Assembly (NCBI GenBank): GCA_027972325.1
Contig: JAPMOS010000030.1
Span: forward strand, 124,001-188,000
Origin: Paratrimastix pyriformis
Lineage: Eukaryota > Preaxostyla > Paratrimastigidae
Reading direction: 5' to 3'
DNA: 64,000 nt
The translations under genes and the position numbers were made by a program. The notes under the pieces were generated by a model. The model saw only the letters and a program-made list of their open reading frames with translations, had not been told where the DNA came from and did no database searches. The number at the start of each line of letters is the position of its first letter. The first letter of the stretch is position 1. Positions 46,201 to 56,392 of the stretch are shown here, in pieces.

Positions 46201-48468
46201 GTCCTTGACATCGTCCTTGACATCACAATACGTCCTTGACATCGCAATACGTCCTTGACATCGCAATACGTCCTTGACATCGCAATGCGTCCTTGACATC
46301 ACAATACGTCCTTGACATCACAATGCGTCCTTGACATCACAATGCGTCCTTGACATCACAATGCGTCCTTGACATCGCAATGCGTCCTTGACATCACAAT
46401 GCGTCCTTGACATCACAATGCGTCCTTGACAGCACAATAAGTCCTTTGCATCGCGTCCTCTGCAGCATGTCCTTTGAGATCCCCATGTCGTCCAACTGCT
46501 CATCATCTCCTCATCGTCCCCCTCAATGCGTCCTTTGCATCGCGTCCTCTGCAGCATGTCCTTTGAGATCCCCATGTTCAACTGCTCATCATCTCCTCAT
46601 CATCCTCTCACCATCCTCCCCCAATACGTCCTCTGCAGCATGTCCTTTGAGATCCCCATGTTCAGCTGCTCATCATCTCCTCATCATCCTCTCACCATCC
46701 TCCCCCAATACGTCCTCTGCAGCATGTCCTTTGAGATCCCCATGTTCAACTGCAGCAATCTGGCTGTCCGCTTCCTGCACATCACCGAGGCCTCCAAGGG
46801 CTTCAACCCCAACCGGTGGGTCCGCTGCCTCACCCAGGCAAACAGCTACGGTCCGCCTTGTGTGTGTGTGTCATGCGTCATGTGTGTGTCATGCCCTGTG
46901 CCCAGGCAAACAGCTACGGTCCGCCTTGTGTGTGTGTGTCATGCGTCATGTGTGTGTCATGCCCTGTGCCCAGGCAAACAGCTACGGTCCGCCGGTGTCT
47001 CTCGTGGGTCATACGTGTTCTGTGGTGAGGGGTGGGCAGGGTGTCGGGCAAACAGCTACAGTCTGTGTCTCTGTGTGTGCGCCTCTCTGTGTCTCTCTTT
47101 GTCTGTGTCTCTCTGTGTCTGCGTCTCTCTGCGTCTGTGTCTCTCTGCGTCTGTGTCTCTCTGCGTCTGTGTCTCTCTGTGTCTGTGTCTCTCTGTGTCT
47201 GTGTCTCTGCGTCTGTGTCTCTCTGTGTCTGTGTCTCTCTGCGTCTGTGTCTCTCTGTGTCTGTGTCTCTCTGCGTCTGTGTCTCTCTGCGTCTGTGTCT
47301 CTCTGCGTCTGTGTCTCTCTGCGTCTGTGTCTCTCTGCGTCTGTGTCTCTCTGCGTCTGTGTCTCTCTGTGTCTGTGTCTCTCTGCGTCTGTGTGTCTGT
47401 GTCTGTGTCTCTGCGTCTGTGTCTCTCTGTGTCTGTGTCTCTCTGCGTCTGTGTCTCTCTGTGTCTGTGTCTCTCTGCGTCTGTGTCTCTCTGCGTCTGT
47501 GTCTCTCTGCGTCTGTGTCTCTCTGCGTCTGTGTCTCTCTGTGTCTGTGTCTCTCTGCGTCTGTGTGTCTGTGTCTGTGTCTCTGCGTCTGTGTCTCTCT
47601 GTGTCTGTGTCTCTCTGCGTCTGTGTCTCTCTGTGTCTGTGTCTCTCTGCGTCTGTGTCTCTCTGCGTCTGTGTCTCTCTGTGTCTGCGTCTCTCTGCGT
47701 CTGTGTCTCTCTGCGTCTGTCTCTCTGCGTCTGTGTCTCTCTGTGTCTGTGTCTCTCTGTGTCTGTGTCTCTCTGCGTCTGTGTCTCTCTGCGTCTGTGT
47801 CTCTCTGCGTCTGTGTCTCTCTGCGTCTGTGTCTCTCTGCGTCTGTCTCTCTGCGTCTGTGTCTCTCTGTGTCTGTGTCTCTCTGTGTCTGTGTCTCTCT
47901 GTGTCTGTGTCTCTCTGTGTCTGTGTCTGTGTGTCTGTGTCTGTGTCTCTGTGTCTGTGTCTCTCTGTGTCTGCGTCTCTCTGCGTCTGTGTCTCTCTGC
48001 GCCTGTGTCTCTCTGTGTCTGTGTCTCTGCGTCTGTGTCTCTCTGTGTCTGTGTCTCTCTGTGTCTGTGTCTCTCTGTGTCTGTGTCTCTCTGCGTCTGT
48101 GTCTCTCTGCGTCTGTGTCTCTCTGCGTCTGTGTCTCTCTGCGTCTGTGTCTCTCTGCGTCTGTGTCTCTCTGCGTCTGTGTCTCTCTGCGTCTGTGTCT
48201 CTCTGCGTCTGTGTCTCTCTGCGTCTGTGTGGGTGGCTGATGGTGGGTGGCTGATGGTGGGTGGATGATGGTGGTTGGATGATGGTGGTTGGATGATGGT
48301 GGGTGGTGGCTAATGGCTCTGACCTCTTCAAGCAAGCTGCTCGGGGGGGGGGGGGGGGCATGCGCTGGGGTGTCTGTGCTGGCCGCATCCCTCGCACCAC
48401 CCATTCTCCTTCCCCCAAATCACGTTTTCCATCCCTCTATGCATGATTGCGCAGTCGCCCGCATCTGA
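43279..48468 (+). CDS. AP4M1: AP-4 adaptor complex mu subunit, complete in 10 exons
   Basis: Exons: 43279-43339, 43393-43475, 43544-43747, 43834-44076, 44134-44487, 44664-44740, 45434-45557, 45845-45900, 46723-46850 and 48455-48468. They total 1344 nt and encode 447 residues, the usual length. The longin-like N-terminus begins [20 protein letters not shown] and continues [17 protein letters not shown]. Then come [12 protein letters not shown] and [17 protein letters not shown], typical of AP-4 mu. The mu-homology domain shows [52 protein letters not shown] and [12 protein letters not shown], and ends [20 protein letters not shown]. That last motif closely matches plant AP-4 mu. AP-4 sorts cargo at the trans-Golgi network, and mu binds tyrosine-based signals. 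The last exon is only 14 nt (VARI and stop) behind a 1.6 kb minisatellite intron. Eight of nine donors are GTCCG or GTCTG. Confidence 0.93.
44711..45340 (+). repeat. five copies of an AP-4 mu exon end plus donor
   Basis: The phrase CCCGTCCCGCAGTGCTCCAC followed by TGGGTCTG occurs at the real exon 6 end (to 44740) and again at about 44808, 44900, 44955 and 45297. Most copies keep the GTCTG donor. GAAACACAGAAATTATAT units fill the rest of the intron. Confidence 0.9.
46028..46760 (+). repeat. six copies of an AP-4 mu acceptor plus exon start
   Basis: GCAGCATGTCCTTTGAGATC followed by CCCATGTTCAACTGC occurs at about 46092, 46463, 46551 and 46635, and at the real exon 9 start (46723). A shorter copy lies at about 46035. 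Between 46157 and 46440 is an array of ACATCACAATGCGTCCTTG units. Confidence 0.9.
46830..47060 (+). repeat. four copies of the AP-4 mu exon 9 end plus donor
   Basis: GGCAAACAGCTACGGTCCGC occurs at 46837 (real), 46906 and 46975. A fourth, altered copy (CTACAGTCTG) is at 47049 and leads straight into the minisatellite. Confidence 0.9.
47060..48235. repeat. 16 bp minisatellite (TCTCTCTGCGTCTGTG)n
   Basis: About 70 copies of a 16 bp unit alternating between GCGTCTGTG and GTGTCTGTG forms, with a few shorter units. It forms most of the last AP-4 mu intron. Open frames of 400-600 codons across it in several frames are artefacts of a unit with no stops. Confidence 0.95.
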
Positions 48469-49354
48469 GCGCGCCGCCGCCGCCGGCCTTCCCCCCCTCC
48501 CCCTCGCCCTCCCCTCCCCCCCACCTGCGCCCTTCCACCAACCGCTGGGGCGGTTGGTGTGATTTCCCTTTGCCCCTCCATTTCCCTCCTTTTCCCCCAC
48601 CCCCCACTCATGCGAATAACATCCCAAAACGCGCGCCTCGCCGCGCCGGCGACCAGCAATGATTTTTGTTTCTCCTGGCCGCTTGCCCCCTTCCCTCCCC
48701 CCGCCACCGCCAACCGGCCTTTTGGTGGTCATCCCCTGTCTGTAGTACCTGATCTGTTTTCCTGGTCCTGGCCCCCTTTTGTGCTTGGGGGGTGAACATC
48801 CACACGATCTCCCCCCCTCCCACCCATTCCCCCCTTTGGTCCCGTTCTGTCAGGCATCCGTTGTGTAATTTTCATTCATTTTTGGTAGCAACATGAGGAA
48901 GAAGTCGCCCCCCTCCCCATGCCGTGAATTCCTGTTCGGATTGATCCATGCGGCAAATGCGGCAATACTGTCTGTGCGGTGGTGGGGGCCTGCATATGAT
49001 GGACCGCCGCCGAGTTCAGAGGCCTCCGCTCCGCATGCTGTGTTCTTTCGGATGCTGTGTTCTTTCGGATGGAACTGAGGGTCAAGAACCGAGCAAGTGC
49101 TGGCCTTTTCAACAAGGCAAGAAGACATTCAGGAGCGGCAACGACCCTTTTATTCTCCGATTCTGTTGAATTTTTATTCCCAATCACGAAAGGGAGGGAG
49201 GGAGGGAAGGACCGTCACAACGTTGTGTCGTCGTCGTCCTCGCAGGGCCGATCAGCTCTGGTGGGAGGGGAGTGGAAGGGGATGGGCGGGAAGGGAAGGC
49301 GACATTTTGCGAATGAGCGTCAAACGAAGGGCGGGAAAACGGACCTTATCATCC
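48469..49354. other. intergenic stretch
   Basis: C-rich to about 48840, then ordinary sequence. It lies between the 3' ends of AP-4 mu (+) and the second LRR gene (-). No gene seen. Confidence 0.5.
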
Positions 49355-51793
49355 TCATCTAGTACCACCAGGGGTCAGCTGCGCATGGGGGAACCTCTCG
49401 GCCAGCCGATCCACCCATTCCCCGCCGACCCCCTCGATCCGCCGCAGGTGGGGCGCCTCCCCGGCCAGTTCGAAGGTCTCGAGGGACTCGCCGAAGGGCC
49501 CCTGGAGTTCCTCCAGCAGCGGGCAGTCGAGCACCATCGAAGTCAGGGTGATTTCGTGGTTCTTGCCGCAGTCCCAGGTCGAGTCGTTGCAGCAGAAGGC
49601 GAGCTGGCGCAGGTGGGGGCAGGACAGCTCGACCTCGGCCCCCGGGTGCGAATCGAACTCCAGGCTGGCCAGTCGGGGCAGCCGGCCCAGGGCCCGGGCG
49701 AGCGTGGGCCAGGCCGCTTGGCACTCCTCCGAGAGCACCGTCAGATGGACACGACGCAGGTTGGCCCCGTGAATGTCCAGCAGCTGAAGCAGCAAGTCTG
49801 CAGGCATGCTGAAGCAGCCCCCGCCCACAAGCAGGGTGCGCAGGGGCAGCGGGGCGTCACTGCCACCCGCGATGCGAAGCGCGTCGAGATGGCCGAAGGT
49901 CCAGCTGCGCCAGGGCCGTGAGAAGCGGAGCTCGGTGAGGGCCGGGCAGCGGAGGGTCAGGCTGAGGCGAGGGTTGGTCATCCCCATGCAGATCGCCATC
50001 ATGTCCAACTGGAACTGGCCCCCCCCGATGTGGAAGTCGACGGGACGCTCGGTCAGGGCGAGCGTCCGCAGCCCGGGGGCCTCAATTTGAAGGAAGACAT
50101 CGCCCCCACCGAATAGCGGCATCATGTACGGCGGAAGGCCCCGGGGCGGGGCCTTGAAGGCGAGGCGGAGGCCGAGGGACTGGATCTGGGCCGGGATCCG
50201 GAGGGTGGGCTGCGAGGAGAACTGGGTCAAGTCGAGGCGCAGGTCAAGGTGGGTCAGTGCGCGGCCCTCCCGCCAGAGTCGCTCCAGGGCCGCCGGCCGG
50301 GTGATCACCAGCGCGGACAGGCGCCAGAGCCGGGGCGAGCCGGCCAGAAGGACCGGCAGCCAGTCAGCCGAGTCCACCCAGGCGGGCTCGCTGAAGGGGT
50401 ACATGGTCAGGCACGCGACCTGCTCCAGGTCGGGCATCGGGGTCAGAATCTGCAGGCTGCGGACGTTCATGCCGATAATTTGGCGCAGCCGGGGGCAGTC
50501 GAGGACCAGGGCGTATGGGGGTTGCTGCTGAGTCGAGTCCGGCAAGGTCACCACCTCCAGGGCGGGGCAGGCCAAGGTCAGGGTGGCCTCGGGGCCCAGG
50601 CAGACATGAGATCCCTGGCCCTCACCCATGACCAGCTCGCGCAGGGAGCGGCTGGCCAGCCGGACGGGGCGCGTGCACTCGCACCTCGTGCTCAGCGTGA
50701 GGGACTCGAGCCGATCGAGAAGGGTCTGGGGCAGAGCGGCCAGGTCGATGCGCGCGTGGAGATTGAGGTGGACCAGGTGGGGCAGCCTGGCCAGGATCTC
50801 CAGGTCGGCCTGGCCGGTGAAGGAGCGCAGGCCGGGCGGAGGCCGGGCGGCGAGTTTGCCCGAGGTGACCGTGAGATGTTCCAGCCGACCAAAGGCCGCA
50901 TCGAAAGGCGGCACGTCCGTCGAGTACCCCGTCAGGGTCAAGCGGGTCAGACGGGCGGCGAGGGCCTGCAGGACGGCCGGCTCCGGGGTGTCGCAAAGGG
51001 TCAGCCGCTCGAGGCGGGTCAGACCACCCAGCAGGGCGGCCAGACCCGGGGTGACTTTGGCCTTCGGAAGATCGAGCTCCTGGAGGCTGCCGGCCAGCAG
51101 GGGCAGGAGACCGGCAAACCCGCGCGGGGGCGGCGGCGGGAGTTCCTCGGCCGTCGCTGCCTTCTTGCCTTTTTTGCCTTTTTTGCCCTTCTTGGCCTTC
51201 TTCTTGGGCTCCTGCTTGATGACGGGTTCGGTAGGCTCCTCGTGCTCGCCCAGGTGGAGCGCACGTAGCCGGGGGCAGGAACGCAGGGCAGCCAGGAGAG
51301 CGGCAAGGTCGGCGGCGGGGATGGACGGGTCGGGGTTGCAGCGAACGGCTTCAGGGTCCGTCGGCGGGACGGAGAAAAGGCGGAGTTCCTCGAGCCCTGG
51401 CAGGTGGCTCAGGATGCGCGGCAGGGCATGCAGGAGAACGTGCGGCGTGGGAATCTCGAGGCTGGTCAAGTGGATGTGACCGGCGAAGGCCTCGTCCACC
51501 CAGGGAGCAGCCTCGGCCTCGGTGCGGCCGCACTCGAAAAGGGACATGGATTGCTCGAAGTCGAAAGAATACCCTTGGGGTAACGCCAGCTTTTGAAGAT
51601 TTTTGCACGGTCCCACGAGGGCAGCCAGCGCATCGGCGGTGAGCGGGGGCAGATCATTTCCGAAAGACATCTCGAGAAGTGTGCCGCGAACGATGGAACG
51701 AATCTCATGAGAAAGGCTCAGCAATTGGATGTACGTCAGGAGGGGGCTCTGGACGGCATGCATGATCTCCATCAGAACGGCCGCTCTGGCCAT
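49355..51793 (-). CDS. F-box-like / leucine-rich-repeat protein, copy 2
   Basis: A single uninterrupted frame of 812 residues. The N-terminal helices (AAVLMEIMHAVQSPLLTYIQ) sit where an F-box would be and align with the upstream extension of the paralogue at 8.4-10.6 kb. The rest is irregular leucine-rich repeats (ILSHLPGLEELRLF, LTRLERLTLCD, CPALTELRFSRPW). A Lys-rich run (KKKAKKGKKGKKGKKA) near 51175-51220 interrupts them. The shared phrase DALAALVGPCKNL marks the family. Likely a substrate adaptor or scaffold; function not known. It is intronless, GC-rich and in good codon usage, unlike the intron-dense genes around it. Confidence 0.8.
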   Translation of the reverse strand: MARAAVLMEIMHAVQSPLLTYIQLLSLSHEIRSIVRGTLLEMSFGNDLPPLTADALAALVGPCKNLQKLALPQGYSFDFEQSMSLFECGRTEAEAAPWVDEAFAGHIHLTSLEIPTPHVLLHALPRILSHLPGLEELRLFSVPPTDPEAVRCNPDPSIPAADLAALLAALRSCPRLRALHLGEHEEPTEPVIKQEPKKKAKKGKKGKKGKKAATAEELPPPPPRGFAGLLPLLAGSLQELDLPKAKVTPGLAALLGGLTRLERLTLCDTPEPAVLQALAARLTRLTLTGYSTDVPPFDAAFGRLEHLTVTSGKLAARPPPGLRSFTGQADLEILARLPHLVHLNLHARIDLAALPQTLLDRLESLTLSTRCECTRPVRLASRSLRELVMGEGQGSHVCLGPEATLTLACPALEVVTLPDSTQQQPPYALVLDCPRLRQIIGMNVRSLQILTPMPDLEQVACLTMYPFSEPAWVDSADWLPVLLAGSPRLWRLSALVITRPAALERLWREGRALTHLDLRLDLTQFSSQPTLRIPAQIQSLGLRLAFKAPPRGLPPYMMPLFGGGDVFLQIEAPGLRTLALTERPVDFHIGGGQFQLDMMAICMGMTNPRLSLTLRCPALTELRFSRPWRSWTFGHLDALRIAGGSDAPLPLRTLLVGGGCFSMPADLLLQLLDIHGANLRRVHLTVLSEECQAAWPTLARALGRLPRLASLEFDSHPGAEVELSCPHLRQLAFCCNDSTWDCGKNHEITLTSMVLDCPLLEELQGPFGESLETFELAGEAPHLRRIEGVGGEWVDRLAERFPHAQLTPGGTR

Positions 51794-52362
51794 GGGATGA
51801 TGTCCGCCGGTCTTGGCAGCAATCGAGTTTGTTCTTGCCTTTTTGGGCTACAAAACAAACAAAAAACGAAAGTCAATGCGCTGCTGGGTGCATAAGTCCA
51901 GACCATCGGTCAATTTTGACGTTGAATGCAATGTTCGCCGGGGTGATACCTGTTGTATTTTGATGCGAAGGCGCGACTGCGGCGAGTAAGCTCATCGGGT
52001 TCTCGGAAATACAATGAGTGGCATTCCAGGTGACAGCCCCCCCCCCCCCCCCCCCCGGGAAAGAGTTTTTGAAGACTCCTCGAAGCTCAGGGCAGAAAAA
52101 GCGAACAAACAAACCAAAAACACAGCAGAAAATCACCAGCCACCAACATATCGCGTGAAGAGGCGGGAATTTAAAAAACAACAACAAAAACCTCTCAGAC
52201 GAACCCCCCAGAAACATCGGAGAGCAGCGCAGGACCAACAATGACACCCCCGATCCGGGTGCTGACGGGACTCCGCGGGTCGGCGCCTGGAGACCAGCGA
52301 TTTGCTCGTCCCAGGGCCCCGATTGATGAAGGCGGCGTCCTCCTCCCCGGGGTGATCGCCGC
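51794..52362. other. intergenic stretch with a C run
   Basis: Contains a C run at 52028-52047 and A-rich sequence. It separates the start of LRR copy 2 from the 3' end of the FkbM gene (both -). No gene seen. Confidence 0.5.
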
Positions 52363-52874
52363 TCACTTCTCCCGGGGCTTGATGAAGAGCAGATCCACGA
52401 CGCGGTTCTGGTGGAGCAGCAAGGCGACCGCCTCCCGGGTGATGGGCTGGGGATTGCGGCCCTCCGTGATGTGGAACATCTTGTACCTGAGGATGGGTGT
52501 CGGAGTGTGTGTCGGATGAGATTTGTGTCATCATGCTGCCAGTGATGTGGAACGGCAGCTACCTGCCCCGCCCCGTCCATCGTATGGCTGTCGGACTGTG
52601 TGGTGGTTGATGGATGAGATTTGTGTTTATGCTGATACACCGACAGCAGTTCAGGAAAGACGCCCTTTCCCCTGCAGGGGTTGGGTGATGGATTGTGGGC
52701 AGGCGATGGACGTTTCCGTTTGGGCATTTTGCGTCGGCGCCATGTTTTGGGGCGCAGAAACAGTCTGAGAGGCTCAGGGAGAGTGCCCGCATTTTTGAGG
52801 ATCTTGCGAGAGTGTTTGAGCGCGCAGAAGAAGAAACTTGGCCGGCGGCACCATCCCAACACAGAAACGCCTAT

Positions 52875-52967
<93 letters not shown>

Positions 52968-54134
52968 TTGATGAGGAGGAGGAGGAGGAGGAGGAGGAGG
53001 AGGAGGAGGAGGAGGACGGCCGGCACCAGCACAGTCCCAAAAAATCAAAAAATGTAAAAAAAACGGACCCGTACCCTTGCAGGAGCGGCACCAGGTCTGC
53101 CGTGTCAGGGCGGGTCTCCACGATGATGTTGCGAATGGCCCCCCGGCGCAGCAGGGGGCGCGCTCCCTCGAGGACATGGAGCTCGTGCCCCTCCACGTTG
53201 AGCTTCAGCAAAAACACTTCCTGGGATGGGTGTGCGTGTCCGTGTGCGCGTGTGTGAGTGGGAACAGTGCAGGTGAGGCAGACCTTCTCGGCCGGAATCA
53301 CGTTTGCCAGCGTCTCCGTTTGCACCTTGACCGGGCCGGAGGCGTCGAGGATGAGTGGAGTTCCCCCCAGGTTCGTAGGGTGCGGCGAATAGGAGACCGT
53401 ATGGCCGCCTTCGTCCGAAAGTGCCACATGCTTCATCACGAAGCGATCTTGGGGAATGTCGTTGAGCAGCACCTGAATCGCGATGTGGCCATTCCCCCGG
53501 GAAGGCGAGACAGACAGATGTCTTCATATAGTCGATAAGACGGTCTTGAATTTCAAAGGCGATCACCCGGCACCCTGAGACTGCGGCATAAAGTCCGAAG
53601 AAACTGGGAGGGAGTGCCCAAGATGTGAATGATGATGCATCTGTCAGACCCCACATTGGCGCCAGCATCGACAACAAGTGCTCCATCTCCGCAATTGGGG
53701 CCCGCGTTTTGAATCATATTTTCCATGGTCCGATAAATCGGGGCGTCCCACATGCCCCGCGAAAATATATCGCGAGAAACATATTTGTCAACGCGAGGCG
53801 AGCCGGTCCGGATAAAAAAGGCAGGCTTGGTGGAAGTTATCGCAACGAAAGGTTCTTTCTTCCCACCTTGGCAAATGGCACAGTACGGGGCACCAAAATC
53901 ATGATACCCGGTGGGGTCCCTCCAGAAACGGGTCATCAACCTCAATGTTACAAACAAAGAAATTGCGAGAACAACAGCCAAAACAGCTGCCCGATCCCGA
54001 CGGGAAATGAGCCGGAAGCGCTTGAAGAAGAGCAGTCTTGGCATGGCGTAGCCTGCCCCCCCTTCGGGTTGGAGCGAACAGCTTCGAGGTTTTGCGTCGT
54101 GAGGACTCTTGATCGTGCCTCGTGGAGGCTCCAC
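52363..54134 (-). CDS. FkbM-family methyltransferase with N-terminal membrane anchor
   Basis: Exons 54134-53650, 53603-53516, 53472-53284, 53220-53069 and 52486-52363 join in phase into 345 residues. All four donors are GTCTG or GTCCG. A hydrophobic helix (AAVLAVVLAISLFVTLRLM) follows a basic stretch, giving a type II membrane protein. The SAM-binding strand is GALVVDAGANVGFFGLYAAV, then CRVIAFEIQDRLIDYM. A later block reads FVMKHVALSDEGG, and the FkbM signature is FLLKLNVEGHELHVLEGA, with NIIVETRPD after it. The last exon reads YKMFHITEGRNPQPITREAV. FkbM enzymes are O-methyltransferases acting on sugars or small molecules. A Golgi-lumen role is inferred from the anchor. An internal ATG at 54044 would give 315 residues. 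Confidence 0.85.
52877..53017. repeat. (GAT)n followed by (GAG)n
   Basis: About 30 GAT triplets then about 15 GAG triplets, in the last intron of the FkbM gene. Confidence 0.95.
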
Positions 54135-54256
54135 ACGGCAATAAGTGGAATATTTAAAATTTTAATGTACCGTTCCCTTGTCCCAATGGGTCTCGATCTC
54201 CGCCAGGTCTCAGGCCCCTTTCTGTACATTCCGCGCACCCGGGGTCAGGAGAGCGC

Positions 54257-56392
54257 CTACATCCAGCCACGCTCTAATAGCTTCGAAAACCACCTGTGGG
54301 CCGGAATCACCCGTGGGAAAAAATCAGTTCGCCACCTGCAGACGGACCGGTTATAGAGTTCTTCCAGGTCGACGCCGCAAAGCATGAAGAGAACTCCGCA
54401 GAAGGCGTCGACATCGCCCAAGGGGCCCAAACCCATGATGTACATCAGCCGACGCAGCTGGCGGACGTTCATGCTAGTGGAGGGGGAGGTCATCCCAACC
54501 CCAAAACCAGGAACCGCTTTCCAGACCAACCGCGAGGGGGCCGTGTCCAAATTGTCTTCTGGAAGTTGGCCAGGTCGAGGGCGAACAGCGGATCATCGAC
54601 CCAATTCAATGCCGCTTCCACGTCCCCCTTGAATCGGGACTGCTCCGGGATGTCACCGTCCCGCTCCGGCACCGTCATCGTCAATATCGGTCGGGTCCAG
54701 CACTCATTGAGGGCCGTCAAGCCCAGCTGTGCCTTCCAAGCGTCCGCCACGTCCGGCGAGCCGAGGAGCCCAGCGGGATCGACGCCCAGCCCATATCGCA
54801 GTGTGCACCGCTCCATGCCCCTGCAGGAATCAGGACATGATGAATAGATGACCGACGCAGGCGACACCCAGCCCAGAGTGTGTCTCCGTTTCTTATCTGT
54901 CTCTGTCTCCGTGTCTCCATCTCTGTCACTCCATCATCTCTCCGTCTGTGCGTCTGTGTGCGTCTGTGTGCGTCTGTGCGTCTGTGTGCGTCTGTGTGCG
55001 TCTGTGTGCGTCTGTGTGCGTCTGTGTGCGTCTGTGTGCGTCTGTGTGCGTCTGCGTGCGTCTGCGTGCGTCTGCGTGCGTCTGTGTGCGTCTGTGTGCG
55101 TCTGTGTGCGTCTGTGTGCGTCTGTGTGCGTCTGTGTGTCTGTGCGTCTGTGCGTCTGTGTCTGTGTGCGGACCTGCGTTCGAGATCGAGAAAGATCGGC
55201 AGGTTGCCCCGGCCGTTCTGTAAGCAGTTATGCATCAGCTCGTGCATGACCGGACACGGTAGTCCTGGGGAGTGGCGGCGAACGGAGGAACAGAGAGGTG
55301 GCGATCGGTCGAAAGCCATTTAGTGCGTTCTGAAAACGACAACACCTTGTCTCGCCGGCTCCTCAGTGACTCAATCAGAATCGTGGCGGTTTCGCCGCGG
55401 CGAAAATCAGAGTGGGAACTGATGGGGGGGGGGGGGGGGGGGGTCACAGGGCGCGAGTGCGGACCGCGCTCTACGAAAGCGGACATGTTTGCATGGACCT
55501 CCGCCCAGGGCAGGTCCACCCGCACGGTGATGCTCGTATGTTCGGGGTCTGTGGTCATGCCCCAAAGGGGAATATCCACAGTGAGGGAGAGCACACAACG
55601 GGGGTTGTTGACGGCGGCAGGGTGAAAAGAAAAAAAATGTGGATTATGATGAATGAGTGTGACCGGGGGGTTTCCAGGGGGTGATGGTGACAAACCGTGT
55701 CGATTGCCCGTCGATGCAAAGACGCAGTGCAGGCGGCCGATCAGGGGGTATAGCCGCTCGCGAATGAATGCCGCCGTCCGGGTCTGGGCTAGCAGAGGAT
55801 GGTGTCAGATGAGCCGAGGAGATGTCGACGACGGCGGATCCAGACGTCCCAGCACAGTATTTGCGGCGCGCAGGAGAACAGTCTCTGCAATGTCCGGCAA
55901 GGCTGCAAAGTAGGCACGCATGGCCACCTGCCCCGCAAGCCACTCGACACGCAGTGCCTCCAATCGGCCCTGCACCACCGCCTCGTGCAGCGTCTGTGGA
56001 CATTCACAAAACAATCAGTCGGATATGCGTGGGAAAAAACACTGGTGGACACAAACTTGAGGTGTGCTGGCCAAAGGGTCCATCGCAATTGGGTGATTGG
56101 CGGTGAATCCAGTGACATCTGAGATGGGCATGATCTTTTCGGGGTGTTTCGATCCTTCCGACAGACAGTTCACGAGTCCCAGGACACCGACGACCTTATC
56201 GTGGACTTGGTGGCTGACCCTAAGAAAACTCCCGAGAGTTCTCCGGGCGGCAGTATAGAAGCTCCTCTCGAGGAGGGCGGGCCGATTCCAATCGAAAAAA
56301 CTCATGACGATTCGCTTGAAAATGGGATCTGGAAGATCCACCAAAGTGAATACTGTTGTTTCGGGTCCCTTCGTCTTCTTCTCGGACGACAT
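54257..56392 (-). CDS. F-box-like protein of unknown function
   Basis: Starts MSSEKKTKGPETTV at 56392. An F-box-like stretch follows: LVDLPDPIFKRIVMSFFDW, then FLRVSHQVHDKVVGVLGL. Exons then read TLHEAVVQGRLEALRVEWLA, PQTRTAAFIRERLYPLIGRL across a 57 nt intron, VDIPLWGMTTDPEHTSITVR, CPVMHELMHNCLQNGRGNLP, GMERCTLRYGLGVDPAGLLG and MNVRQLRRLMYIMGLGPLGD. It ends RWFSKLLERGWM behind a 53 nt intron. Several joins are in phase and use GTCTG or GTCCG donors. One join near 55400, around a G run, is not resolved. I do not recognise the C-terminal part. The F-box-like call rests on spacing and hydrophobicity only. Confidence 0.55.
54950..55165. repeat. 10 bp minisatellite (GCGTCTGTGT)n
   Basis: About 20 copies of GCGTCTGTGT with a few GCGTCTGC variants, in an intron of the F-box-like gene. 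The unit resembles part of the AP-4 mu minisatellite. Confidence 0.95.

Noticed and set aside
47060-48235. CRISPR-like array
   Set aside because: The units are contiguous and near-identical, with no unique spacers, and the setting is eukaryotic.
46407-48254. Open frames of 400-615 codons on both strands across the 16 bp minisatellite
   Set aside because: The repeat unit contains no stop in several frames, so long open frames arise automatically. The real gene here is AP-4 mu, whose exons end at 46850 and 48468.
48876-49187. A small - strand gene between AP-4 mu and LRR copy 2
   Set aside because: No domain, no recognisable composition and no support from splice sites; likely chance.
55000-55165. 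Telomere-like repeat
   Set aside because: The GCGTCTGTGT units are internal to a gene intron and do not match a known telomere repeat.
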